DNA of 64,000 bases, taken from contig NZ_FNZN01000014.1 in assembly GCF_900109345.1 (NCBI RefSeq), forward strand, positions 24,330-88,329, read 5' to 3'. The position numbers were made by a program, and so were the translations under genes. The notes beneath the pieces were generated by a model. The model was not told where the DNA came from, made no database searches, and saw only the letters and a list, made by a program, of their open reading frames with translations. Positions 54,946 to 63,548 of this stretch are shown here, piece after piece. The stretch's first letter is position 1; each line of letters starts with the position of its first letter. This DNA comes from Maribacter orientalis (lineage in GTDB: Bacteria > Bacteroidota > Bacteroidia > Flavobacteriales > Flavobacteriaceae).

Positions 54946-57266
54946 TAATTCTTCAATTTTGTTTTCATAAGCTCTGTCACTGTCACTGCAAAAGGAATTC
55001 CAGCTGCTGTCACATGATTATTCTTCGATTTAATGGTTTTGTATTTTTCTAATTCTTTAAAATTAAAACTTGCTCCGTTAAAGTCTATACTTTCTTCTTT
55101 TTCGATATCAATCACTAAATAATAATCTTTAAGTTTTTTAGTTATATAACCATCAGGTAAAAGCTTTCCTTGAATAACTTTTGGTCCTTTACTTTTTAAC
55201 TTGAAAATTTTATTTGCTGTATCCTTTCCTGGTTCTCTAAGAAGTAAATATTTCGCATTTACAACATTGGTTTCTAAACTTAATGAACCCTTATCATCAT
55301 CTATTCTGAAATTATATTTGCCTTCTTTCTTATACCATTTAATATTCGAATTATTCCTGCAATACCCAACTAAGACAAATGTTTCATCTGGAATTAATTT
55401 TTCTTTTTTAGCTGAGTCCAAATATTCAGGCATTGACTCATTTAGAATATTCGTATCGTCTTTTTCATCTTTATGAATATCGTATATTTTAACAGCAGTA
55501 TATTCTCTTTGAGAAGCTCTGTCAATAAAGTTTGCGATAATCTTTTTAATGAAGGTTTTTAAATGCTCTTTGTCTTTATTGTCTTTGTTAGGTTTAACTA
55601 CAAAAGCGCCTAAGCCAGGAATTAATTCATGAAAGCCTCTAAATGGCTCATTTTTGCCTTCGCCCGGATATAAAACATAAGCACCTCCGGTTCTTCTTAT
55701 TGCATCTTTGTAAGCATGCATTTTGAGTAAGTCCTGATTTTTAAATGTTCCCTTTTTAATTTCTTCTGATTCTTCATCAATAAGCTCTTTGTTTTCTTGC
55801 TCGGATAATTCTTCGTCTTTTGATTTTGATATTAATTCATAAAAATTTTTGACTTTGTATTTTGCATCAAAGTGAATGTGAGTAATCAATTCCGTTTTTT
55901 CGGCATCTTTTACTTCTGTTATTTCTTCTGGCCAAATGGACAAAGTGTAATCTGGTCGAAGAGTGGTTGTATAGCTCCCAGGATTAGGATAAGTTTTTCC
56001 TCCACCAAAAGAACGGTTATAAGAGAACTGAATATTTAGATTTCTTGAAGGTGATTTGTATACACCTTTCATTGCAATGGCTGTTCCTTGTTTTAAGTTA
56101 AGCGACAATTGACCTTTATCATATTGAATTAATTCTTCAATACTTTTTGGTTCAATATCAAACACTTCGTTAAACAACTCTAATAATTTAAAAAATAACC
56201 AATACTCGTATAGCGTAGCAATGTCTTTTTTACCAGCATCATAAACATTATCACCACCATGCCAAATCAATTTTGCCGCTAAATCAAATTTTAGCCAGGC
56301 ATTTAATACTTCTCGATAGCCGCTTTTCCTTTGAAGAACGGGACTATTTAGTTTTAATGATGTTGGTCTTGAAATTTGCTTGAAAAATGTCTGATTTAAT
56401 AAAGTAGAAATTTTAGTTACAAGTAATTTCGATTCAAATTTTGCAGTTGAATACTTTTCAAATTTCACTTCGCAATTTTCGCAGAAAAACAGAAATTCTT
56501 CTAAGGCATATTTAATAAAGCGATTTTCAGCTGTGTCTATAGATTCTATTTTCCGCGTACTATCAATTTTCGTTGGTATTGATTTTAATCCAAAAGATTT
56601 ATTTAAATAATGATCTCTGCTTAGATCCATCCGGTTACTTTTTGTAACCAATTGCCTTATATTCTTTTGATTAAATCTTCGAATTCTTCGAATGTCTTTT
56701 TCCTCATGTTCCTCTTCCCATTTTGTTGTAGGATTAGACACTATTTTTTGAATAGCCTCCTCAAATTCTAACGAATCGATTAGTGATTTTACAAATGAAA
56801 ACCGTTGATATAAGGTTTGACTATCAGTATCAAAATTCGTTTCGAAATGCTGATTAATTGGTGAATCTATCTGCATGATTAAGTCCGTGCATCTTTCTGT
56901 AATGCTTTCAAGCATATAGCGATAGTCAGATCTATATTCACTTTTTACAGAACGTACTTCAATTGGTAATAATGTAGAGTAATTTTCAATTTCTAATGAA
57001 TGAGTACCTACAAAAATGTTTGGGTTAATGGTGCCTTTGTGTTTGCCAAATTTGGAGTGACTAACAATTGTATTCTTTTTACTTCCTTCTTTAAATTTTA
57101 TGGTTTCTTCAGAAAATTGATATTCATAACTGCAACCTTCTTTGAGTTGAATTTTAGCTTCTCCATATTGCATAACATCTTCATCAGAAATTTCAAAAAG
57201 TGTGTTTTCTTCACCTTTTATTTCTAGAATCAAACCACGTTTTATATGTGAAAGTTCAATTTTCAT
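54945..57266 (-). CDS. McrC-like DUF2357/PD-(D/E)XK restriction nuclease subunit
   Basis: This 773-residue protein has an N-terminal DUF2357-type region and a helical middle. Around residue 350 lies DIATLYEYWLFFKLLEL, the conserved block before the DUF524/PDDEXK_7 nuclease domain. The nuclease core shows LRPDYTLSIW (P438, D439) and HIHFDAKYKV (D467, K469), a complete PD-D-x-K set. This type partners McrB-like ATPases in LlaJI (R2) and BsuMI systems, where it cuts DNA when fuelled by nucleotide hydrolysis. It starts 2 bases after the ATPase gene and is the last gene of the operon. Confidence 0.9.
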   Translation of the reverse strand: MKIELSHIKRGLILEIKGEENTLFEISDEDVMQYGEAKIQLKEGCSYEYQFSEETIKFKEGSKKNTIVSHSKFGKHKGTINPNIFVGTHSLEIENYSTLLPIEVRSVKSEYRSDYRYMLESITERCTDLIMQIDSPINQHFETNFDTDSQTLYQRFSFVKSLIDSLEFEEAIQKIVSNPTTKWEEEHEEKDIRRIRRFNQKNIRQLVTKSNRMDLSRDHYLNKSFGLKSIPTKIDSTRKIESIDTAENRFIKYALEEFLFFCENCEVKFEKYSTAKFESKLLVTKISTLLNQTFFKQISRPTSLKLNSPVLQRKSGYREVLNAWLKFDLAAKLIWHGGDNVYDAGKKDIATLYEYWLFFKLLELFNEVFDIEPKSIEELIQYDKGQLSLNLKQGTAIAMKGVYKSPSRNLNIQFSYNRSFGGGKTYPNPGSYTTTLRPDYTLSIWPEEITEVKDAEKTELITHIHFDAKYKVKNFYELISKSKDEELSEQENKELIDEESEEIKKGTFKNQDLLKMHAYKDAIRRTGGAYVLYPGEGKNEPFRGFHELIPGLGAFVVKPNKDNKDKEHLKTFIKKIIANFIDRASQREYTAVKIYDIHKDEKDDTNILNESMPEYLDSAKKEKLIPDETFVLVGYCRNNSNIKWYKKEGKYNFRIDDDKGSLSLETNVVNAKYLLLREPGKDTANKIFKLKSKGPKVIQGKLLPDGYITKKLKDYYLVIDIEKEESIDFNGASFNFKELEKYKTIKSKNNHVTAAGIPFAVTVTELMKTKLKN

Positions 57267-57268
57267 TT

Positions 57269-59314
57269 TTATGCTTCAGCGTAACTTGCAAAACCATTCT
57301 CAACTGCATTTTTATACATTCTACAAATTTTCTCGAATGATATTTTGTATTTAACATTAATATCAGATTTAAGCTCTGCCTCAGATAAATTATTGCTTAG
57401 GTATTTATCCAAGTATTCCTCTTTGATATTTGACTTATCTGTCAAACAAAAACCGCCCAAAACAGGAAGTACTTTAGTTAACTTGTTTCGTGAACCGTGC
57501 AATTTTGGAAGCAATTTCTGCATTATGGCCAAGTCAAGAAGGTTTTCACCCGCTTCGCCCAATTCTTCAAGCATATACATTAACCTTCCAATTTCACTTG
57601 CAGTTCTATATCCGAATTCAGCTCCAGATTTTTTTAATTCGGAAAAGAACAGTTTTAAATCGTCCTCTACAGTTTTTAAATTCTTATCTGTTTCAAGCAA
57701 CGCCATACTCATAAAACTTTGCCCCATATTTGCACCTTGAGCAGTAAGGATATCCATGTCAAGTTTTATCTCGCTTGCAATAAAATCTTCTAAATCCTTT
57801 TCAGTTAATCTAAATTCAATGGTATTAGCTCTATCCAAAACTTTTGGACTAAACATGTATGTGGTTTCATCAATATTTACGGTTCCGACAATGAATAAAT
57901 TCTTAGGAAGTTTTATAGCGGATGGGACAATCAATGATTCATTTTCGATTTTATGTAAAGGAATTTTGTCACCCGATTCCATAGTGCTTAAAAAATCAGC
58001 AAAATATCGTTCAACGTGACTCAAATTCATCTCGTCTAAAATCAAGAAATAGGGCTTTGGGATTTTAGAGTCATCAGCTAAATAAATTTCGTATTCATTC
58101 TTGGCTCTTATCATTAAATCTAACACACCATTTTCTGGACTTACATATTCTTCCTTATCAAGTGCATTAGGGTAACCCAAAAGAGGTTCGCGATTTGTCC
58201 AATCGGCACCAACAGGAATAATTAAATATTGAGATTTGTCAGATGTAATCCATTGCGAAAAAGCTTGCGCCAATTTTGTTTTCCCAGAACCTGAAAGACC
58301 ACTACAAATCACAAAAGGTTTAGTACATAATGAGGCAATAAAACGTTGGATGAGTTGAGGGGCGAAGATTAATCCTGCTTCTTTTGTTTTCGCTTGAAAT
58401 GATTCTAAATTGAAATCTATTGGTGTTATTACCTTACTTTCATTATTCAAAACCAATTTGTATGATTCTGATTTGTCATCATATTCGATCTTGTACTTTT
58501 TGTTGGAATAATCAAGGATAAACTGATTGAAAGCAATAAAGGAAATGCTATTCTGAAACTCAGGGAAGCCCCATTGCGTTGAGAAATAAATATATTTTTG
58601 GTCAAGTATTTCAAGGTTTTCAGCAAAAAATCTTAACGTATTTGATGTTTTTAAACTATTTTCTGATTGCTTATCAGTAAATGAGCCTAAAATTGGTTGG
58701 GTTTTGAAATAATCAGGAAAAATAAAAGCTTCGTAATTTATGTCAGATAATTTTCTTTTTGCTATTGCTGATTTCTCAATAAGAAATTCATCTCCAAATT
58801 CATTATGAACAAACTTAAAAACACTAAAAACAAACTCTCTAATTTTCTTCGAGTCAATAAAGCTCTTTTCTTCTGCAGTTGAATTTTGGATAGCTGAGTC
58901 GGTTTCGTTAATTATAAGTTCATGATTGTTGTTTTTCAAGATTTCCTTGTAGCTATTATATGAATTTGAAGATTTAGGAATAAAATCAAACTCAAACAAA
59001 TCATCTTTTTTGTATTTAAAAACAACTATGTCGTTAAGTCCCCAATTCAATTCATCTCTCAGAAACTGTTTTAATTCTCCGTCAATGCGTGCCTCAGTTT
59101 CAGGGTTTGCATATAAGCGAGTGGCTATTTTTCGGCCACTTTTACTTATAAATGGGGAATTGGGATCTTGTACTTTAAATTCAAATGTAATCTGTCTATC
59201 AGGGTCAGGTGTGTTGTAATTGAATTTAAAAAACACATTTGAAGGTTCTTTTGTAAAGGCAACTTGCTTGCCACCTACCATATCTTGTTTGAAAATATTT
59301 CTAATATAAATCAT
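57269..59314 (-). CDS. McrB-like AAA+ ATPase/GTPase restriction subunit (LlaJI.R1-type)
   Basis: This 681-residue protein has Walker A GLSGSGKT (339-346), Walker B LILDEMN (424-430) continuing into LSHVERYFADFLSTMESG, the McrB-type sensor GTVNIDETT (477-485) and an Arg in LDRAN. The N-terminal ~115 residues (FKFNYNTPDPDRQITFEFKV...NWGLNDIVVFKYKKDD) are beta-rich and may be a B3/EcoRII-N-like DNA-recognition domain, as known for LlaJI.R1. It forms the motor that drives the DUF2357 nuclease. It starts 4 bases after the second methyltransferase gene. Confidence 0.9.
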   Translation of the reverse strand: MIYIRNIFKQDMVGGKQVAFTKEPSNVFFKFNYNTPDPDRQITFEFKVQDPNSPFISKSGRKIATRLYANPETEARIDGELKQFLRDELNWGLNDIVVFKYKKDDLFEFDFIPKSSNSYNSYKEILKNNNHELIINETDSAIQNSTAEEKSFIDSKKIREFVFSVFKFVHNEFGDEFLIEKSAIAKRKLSDINYEAFIFPDYFKTQPILGSFTDKQSENSLKTSNTLRFFAENLEILDQKYIYFSTQWGFPEFQNSISFIAFNQFILDYSNKKYKIEYDDKSESYKLVLNNESKVITPIDFNLESFQAKTKEAGLIFAPQLIQRFIASLCTKPFVICSGLSGSGKTKLAQAFSQWITSDKSQYLIIPVGADWTNREPLLGYPNALDKEEYVSPENGVLDLMIRAKNEYEIYLADDSKIPKPYFLILDEMNLSHVERYFADFLSTMESGDKIPLHKIENESLIVPSAIKLPKNLFIVGTVNIDETTYMFSPKVLDRANTIEFRLTEKDLEDFIASEIKLDMDILTAQGANMGQSFMSMALLETDKNLKTVEDDLKLFFSELKKSGAEFGYRTASEIGRLMYMLEELGEAGENLLDLAIMQKLLPKLHGSRNKLTKVLPVLGGFCLTDKSNIKEEYLDKYLSNNLSEAELKSDINVKYKISFEKICRMYKNAVENGFASYAEA

Positions 59315-59318
59315 CTTC

Positions 59319-60530
59319 TCATCTGTTTAAATTTGTTAACCCACTATAGACACTCTCTGCGATTGCTTTTGCCATTATAGGAGGGACCGCATTACCTACT
59401 TGCATATAAGTTTCTTGCTGATTACCCACAAAAACGAAATTATCCGGGAAAGATTGAATTCTTGCAGCCTCTCTTACAGAAAGAGTGCGCAATTCAGTTG
59501 GATGTATATACATATAGCCATCCATACCAATGTGCGCTAAAATCGTCCAAGAAGGATTTTTCAGCACCAATCGTTTTAACCTATCCTTGAAAATATCTTC
59601 ACGGAAAGGCAAGATTTGACGTATTTCTTTGGGCAAATCCATATAAATATCCCCTTGTTTCATATGACCAAACACTTTTTTTGCTCTTTCATTGGACATT
59701 CTGCAGATATTGTTAGCGACTAATCCATTTGTGTTTTGACGCATAAGTTTTTGATATGTATCAAGATTCTCATGTTTGGAATATTCACACTCATTAATTC
59801 GCCAATTATCCGTGATTTTGGGCAAATCAGAAATGGCGCTTTTTACATTAACATGAGGTTTTAGTTTAGTAGAATCAACATTTTCATCATTAGGATCAAT
59901 ATTATAATTAGAGCCTTCAAACCAATGAGTTATTTTAGGATAATTGAAAGTGTAATCTTTTAGATGGCCAACTAATATCATCCTTCTTCTATTTTGAGGG
60001 ACTCCATAATTAACGCTATTTAGGAGTTTAACCTCTTCAACAATATGATATTCTGGTAAATCTCTTTTAATAATTCTTTTAACCTCTTTGTATGTTGCTC
60101 CTTTATATTTTGTAAGAAATTGAGGGACATTTTCCATGACAAACATTTTAGGCTTGAAATACTTTACGTATTCAAGATAATCCATGAACAAAATATTCCT
60201 AGGATCTTCAGTAATACAATCACCCTTTTCTTTATTTACTGATTGTATCTTGGCATGACCAATTGTACTGAAAGTAGGGCAAGGTGGTCCACCAATTATG
60301 ACGTCTACCTTCTGTTGTCCGATTAATTCATGAAGCTTTTCAGGTGAAAATTCTCGAATGTCAGCATGAACTGAAACTGAATTCTTAAAATTTAATTTAT
60401 GAGTTTCGACTGCTGATTTTTTATTATCAATTCCCCCAATGCACTTGAATTTACCGGACATTTCAAATCCCTTAGCAAATCCTCCTGCTCCACAGAATAG
60501 ATCAATAAAATTATATATTTTGTTTTGCAT
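59319..60530 (-). CDS. DNA (cytosine-5)-methyltransferase 2 of the LlaJI-like operon
   Basis: This 403-residue protein has motif I IDLFCGAGGFAKGFE (9-23), motif IV GGPPCPTFST with catalytic C84, motif VI ENV (133-135), motif VIII VPQNRRRMILVG (177-188) and motif X QVGNAVPPIMAKAIAESV near 377-394. Motif IV reads PCP rather than the common PCQ; the Cys is intact, so activity is expected. It overlaps the end of the HNH gene by 20 bases. With the other methyltransferase it could modify the two strands of an asymmetric site. Confidence 0.95.
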   Translation of the reverse strand: MQNKIYNFIDLFCGAGGFAKGFEMSGKFKCIGGIDNKKSAVETHKLNFKNSVSVHADIREFSPEKLHELIGQQKVDVIIGGPPCPTFSTIGHAKIQSVNKEKGDCITEDPRNILFMDYLEYVKYFKPKMFVMENVPQFLTKYKGATYKEVKRIIKRDLPEYHIVEEVKLLNSVNYGVPQNRRRMILVGHLKDYTFNYPKITHWFEGSNYNIDPNDENVDSTKLKPHVNVKSAISDLPKITDNWRINECEYSKHENLDTYQKLMRQNTNGLVANNICRMSNERAKKVFGHMKQGDIYMDLPKEIRQILPFREDIFKDRLKRLVLKNPSWTILAHIGMDGYMYIHPTELRTLSVREAARIQSFPDNFVFVGNQQETYMQVGNAVPPIMAKAIAESVYSGLTNLNR

Positions 60531-61938
60531 GATGTTTAAAGTATTGAGCTGTTTCTTCTTTAAAATAATTACATCTATTTTCTTCCAAAGCTGTAATATA
60601 CTTTTTCAAAGGCTCTGTAGTTTCTTTTTTATATAAATTACTATGTATTAATCCATTATCGATATAAATGTATCCCTCTTCATAAATTTTATCACACCCT
60701 AAATGGCAAGCAGGCATAACTATATTTAAATCTCTCTTTTCATCTTCAGTACAATCTTTTCTCTTTTTTATGTGAGCAGTTGCTAAAAATTTTATTGGAT
60801 AATTTTTATTGCAAATACCACATGCTAATTCGTTTTTTCCCTCAATTAATAAACTTCTAAGAATTGATTGTTCTGTTCTTCTTTTCGACATGGATGCTTT
60901 GTCTAATTCAGATAATCTTAACAACAATAGTGCAATTTTTTTTCTCCTCAGTGTCTCAACATCCTCTTCAGATAGCCCATCAAACATTGAATCATCTATT
61001 GCGTTAACTGAAAAGGAATATAAATTTGTGTTATAAACCCAATTGTTGAACCTTTTATAATTGTACAAATAATTAGAATAATCAAACGCAAGCTTCTTGT
61101 CGTTTGTACTTTTTGCTCTATCAAAGTCATATCCCTCAGAACTATTTTTAATCAAATTGTTTAAAATTTCAATTGTGTTTGAGGTATTGCTACTTAAGCC
61201 TATGAAAAAACCTTCCGGATTGAAATAAATTGAAGATTCCGAAGTTAGTATTGATGAATTTCGTAAGAAACCTAATGGATATGACAGGTTTTGATTAACC
61301 GATTCTGTTTTTTTTAATTTCTCCCAATTAGACCATCCCTTTTCTCTAATCAAAAGAATTTCTTCCGCTATATTATCAGAGTTATTAACATTTATACCTT
61401 CTCCTTTTCTTTCATACGCTGTATATCCCAACCAATAAAATTCTTTTTTTGTTAAAAAAGAAAGGTTTTTTGATTTTAACAATAAGGATCTCAGTATTGC
61501 TAAGATTATAATATAAGGTTTAATGAGAGGGAAATTTTTCCTTGGGTCGACTAATTCTATATCTAAAACTTTAATAGATGTAGTTTTGGTTACAATTGGA
61601 TGAGGGTATTGCCATTGGCAAAGTAAGTAATCAAAAAGAGCTGATGCATCTCTATCATTACCTTCATCACAACGATTAGCAATAGAGTTTAAAAGAGAAA
61701 TTTCGTTAAATCTGTTATTCGAATCTAGTTTCTTAATAGCTAAAAAATTTGCTATCGTAATTATACTATTCCAATAACCTTTATTACTAGTTTCATAGTA
61801 TTTATGACACTCCTCTGTTATATTCGCTCTGATATATTCCTCACCAATAAGAGATTGGATAAAACCAAAATGGTCATCTTTTCCAAATAATGTTTCTGGT
61901 TTTAATTGACCTACTGATGGTACGCTAAAGAAAATCAT
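60511..61938 (-). CDS. HNH endonuclease encoded between the two methyltransferases
   Basis: This 475-residue protein has a long helical N-terminal region without a recognised domain and a C-terminal HNH domain. The domain has C373-G-I-C376, AHIKKRKDC (H389), DLNIVMPAC (N405, C411) and LGCDKIYEEG (C415, D416), so a zinc-stabilised beta-beta-alpha-metal fold is expected. The start overlaps the stop of methyltransferase 1 by 1 base and the end overlaps methyltransferase 2 by 20 bases, so it is an integral operon member. It may be a second restriction nuclease or a nickase; function is inferred from motif and context. Confidence 0.85.
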   Translation of the reverse strand: MIFFSVPSVGQLKPETLFGKDDHFGFIQSLIGEEYIRANITEECHKYYETSNKGYWNSIITIANFLAIKKLDSNNRFNEISLLNSIANRCDEGNDRDASALFDYLLCQWQYPHPIVTKTTSIKVLDIELVDPRKNFPLIKPYIIILAILRSLLLKSKNLSFLTKKEFYWLGYTAYERKGEGINVNNSDNIAEEILLIREKGWSNWEKLKKTESVNQNLSYPLGFLRNSSILTSESSIYFNPEGFFIGLSSNTSNTIEILNNLIKNSSEGYDFDRAKSTNDKKLAFDYSNYLYNYKRFNNWVYNTNLYSFSVNAIDDSMFDGLSEEDVETLRRKKIALLLLRLSELDKASMSKRRTEQSILRSLLIEGKNELACGICNKNYPIKFLATAHIKKRKDCTEDEKRDLNIVMPACHLGCDKIYEEGYIYIDNGLIHSNLYKKETTEPLKKYITALEENRCNYFKEETAQYFKHHAKQNI

Positions 61939-63152
61939 TAAACTAAAAACGTTTTAATTGCTTTTGCTATTTGTCGTGCCATTAGTGGTGGCACTGCGTT
62001 TCCTACCTGCTTATATTGATTTGTTCTTGATCCAACAAATTTGAAATCATCTGGAAAAGATTGTACTCTCGCAGCCTCTCTAACTGTAAATGTTCGTTTT
62101 TGCTTATGGTCGGGGTGAATAAATAGGTTACCGTCTTTATATAGGTGAGCTACAACTGTTCTACCTGGTTTGTCTGCTACTTGAACCGTGTATCTGTTTC
62201 CGAAATGTTTTGGGTCATGATGAATTAAATCAGGTCTTGTTTTCGCAAGATCTTTTAATTGCCATTTGTTCTTGCTCAACAGTTCATACCTCTGTTGATC
62301 CATATTATTATGTTTTCGGGCAACATGGTTATAAAGTTTTGAAAACCCATTAGGTCTAACTATCCTTGTAAACGAATTCTTAATAGCAATTTCATGTTCA
62401 ACTTCTTCTTGCCCTTCACCCGGCAACAATTTTGGTAAGTCCGAAATAGCATCCTCAACTGTCAAATATTTTTGAAGACCTAAAGTTTCATTATTAACTA
62501 CCATATCTGGGCTGTAATGAGTTTTTTCGATAGCCTTGTAAATATCTAATGGATTTATTTTAAGGTCTTTTCTAACACCAATTAAGATTACTCTTTTTCT
62601 TATTTGAGGAACTCCATAATGCACCGAGTTCAAAAGTATTGTACCCCTATCATCACATAAAGAATAGTACTCTGACATATTTTCAACTATTTCAGGAAAT
62701 ATGTAGTTGCCATTAGGTTTAGCGGAAAGCAACCCTGAGACATTCTCAAACACAAATATCTTAGGCTTATGTTTCTCTAAAATTTCAAGATATGAACGGA
62801 AAAGATAATTTCTAGGGTCATTCCTCATTGAATTTTTATCTTGTGCTCTTCCAACAGATGAGAATGTTTGGCACGGTGGTCCACCGACTAAAACATCTAC
62901 TTGTCTATTGCTGATAACACTATCAATCTGTTTATGCACATCATCAGAAGTGAGGTCTCCACATATAACTGCACTTTCAATCGCGTTCTCCGAATAATTG
63001 TAATAGCGCATCCTTTCTTTAACGGTTTCACAAGCTGGCGCATCAAAGTCAACATGAACTACAGACTCAAATTTTTCTTGATAAAATCCTTCACTAAATC
63101 CACCGCAGCCGGCAAATAGGTCTATAAATGTATATTTCTTACTCATGTTCAA
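61938..63152 (-). CDS. DNA (cytosine-5)-methyltransferase 1 of the LlaJI-like operon
   Basis: This 404-residue protein has motif I IDLFAGCGGFSEGF (10-23), motif IV GGPPCQTFSSVGRAQ with catalytic C94, motif VI ENV (136-138), motif VIII VPQIRKRVILIG and motif X QVGNAVPPLMARQIAKAI. It is similar in layout to the second methyltransferase but clearly diverged, especially in the target-recognition region. Starts at 63152 (used here) or 63146 are both possible; both lie inside the end of the XRE regulator gene. Confidence 0.95.
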   Translation of the reverse strand: MNMSKKYTFIDLFAGCGGFSEGFYQEKFESVVHVDFDAPACETVKERMRYYNYSENAIESAVICGDLTSDDVHKQIDSVISNRQVDVLVGGPPCQTFSSVGRAQDKNSMRNDPRNYLFRSYLEILEKHKPKIFVFENVSGLLSAKPNGNYIFPEIVENMSEYYSLCDDRGTILLNSVHYGVPQIRKRVILIGVRKDLKINPLDIYKAIEKTHYSPDMVVNNETLGLQKYLTVEDAISDLPKLLPGEGQEEVEHEIAIKNSFTRIVRPNGFSKLYNHVARKHNNMDQQRYELLSKNKWQLKDLAKTRPDLIHHDPKHFGNRYTVQVADKPGRTVVAHLYKDGNLFIHPDHKQKRTFTVREAARVQSFPDDFKFVGSRTNQYKQVGNAVPPLMARQIAKAIKTFLV

Positions 63153-63330
63153 CTAAAAGTTCTTTTACACTGATGTTTAATATTTTAGCAATTTCATAAA
63201 GGCATTCAATACTTGGTTGCCTTCTGTTTTGGACATATGAGTTTACCATATTGTAACTCTTACCTAATTGTTCAGCTAACCAAATTTGTTTGATTCCTTT
63301 TTCTTCTAAAACCTCTTTTATTCGGTTCAT
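63139..63330 (-). CDS. XRE-family controller (C) protein
   Basis: This 63-residue protein is essentially one helix-turn-helix domain (IKQIWLAEQLGKSYNMVNSY, then QNRRQPSIECLYEIAKIL). Size and position match restriction-modification C proteins, which time expression so that methylation precedes cleavage. The stop overlaps the methyltransferase 1 gene by 14 bases. Palindromic sequences 50-80 bases upstream are likely operators, which suggests autoregulation. Confidence 0.92.
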   Translation of the reverse strand: MNRIKEVLEEKGIKQIWLAEQLGKSYNMVNSYVQNRRQPSIECLYEIAKILNISVKELLVEHE

Positions 63331-63355
63331 TTTTTGAATTGTTTAATTCAGTCCG

Positions 63356-63411
63356 CAAAATAGGAATAATAATTTATTATCTCATTGAATGAGTATTAAA
63401 ATAATCATTCA
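63356..63411 (-). promoter_or_regulatory. Promoter/operator region of the restriction operon
   Basis: On the minus strand TATTTTG (63356-63362) is close to the -7 consensus, 26 bases before the XRE start codon. Further upstream are CTCATTGAATGAG (63381-63393), palindromic around one centre base, and the inverted pair TGAATGA (63386-63392)/TCATTCA (63405-63411). These overlapping half-sites are suitable for a dimeric XRE regulator. Confidence 0.5.
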
Positions 63412-63415
63412 GTTT

Positions 63416-63490
63416 GGGTGGCGGAGGGGAAGTGAAAGCTCTTTTGTTGCTGAGGCACGAAGCGACAAATGTGCTTGAACGTGCGGTGGC
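63416..63490. repeat. Module-flanking repeat, copy B
   Basis: This stretch holds GGTGGCGG, GAAAGCTCTTTTG, GGCACGAAGCG and TGCTTGAACGTGCGGTGGC in the same order as copy A (54879-54945). The central part differs in length by a few bases. It lies between the operon promoter and the transposase fragment. Confidence 0.6.
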
Positions 63491-63548
63491 TTTTCTTTTT
63501 TTCAATGTTCGTTAATATACATTGTTTACAAAAGTTATAGATTAGAGT

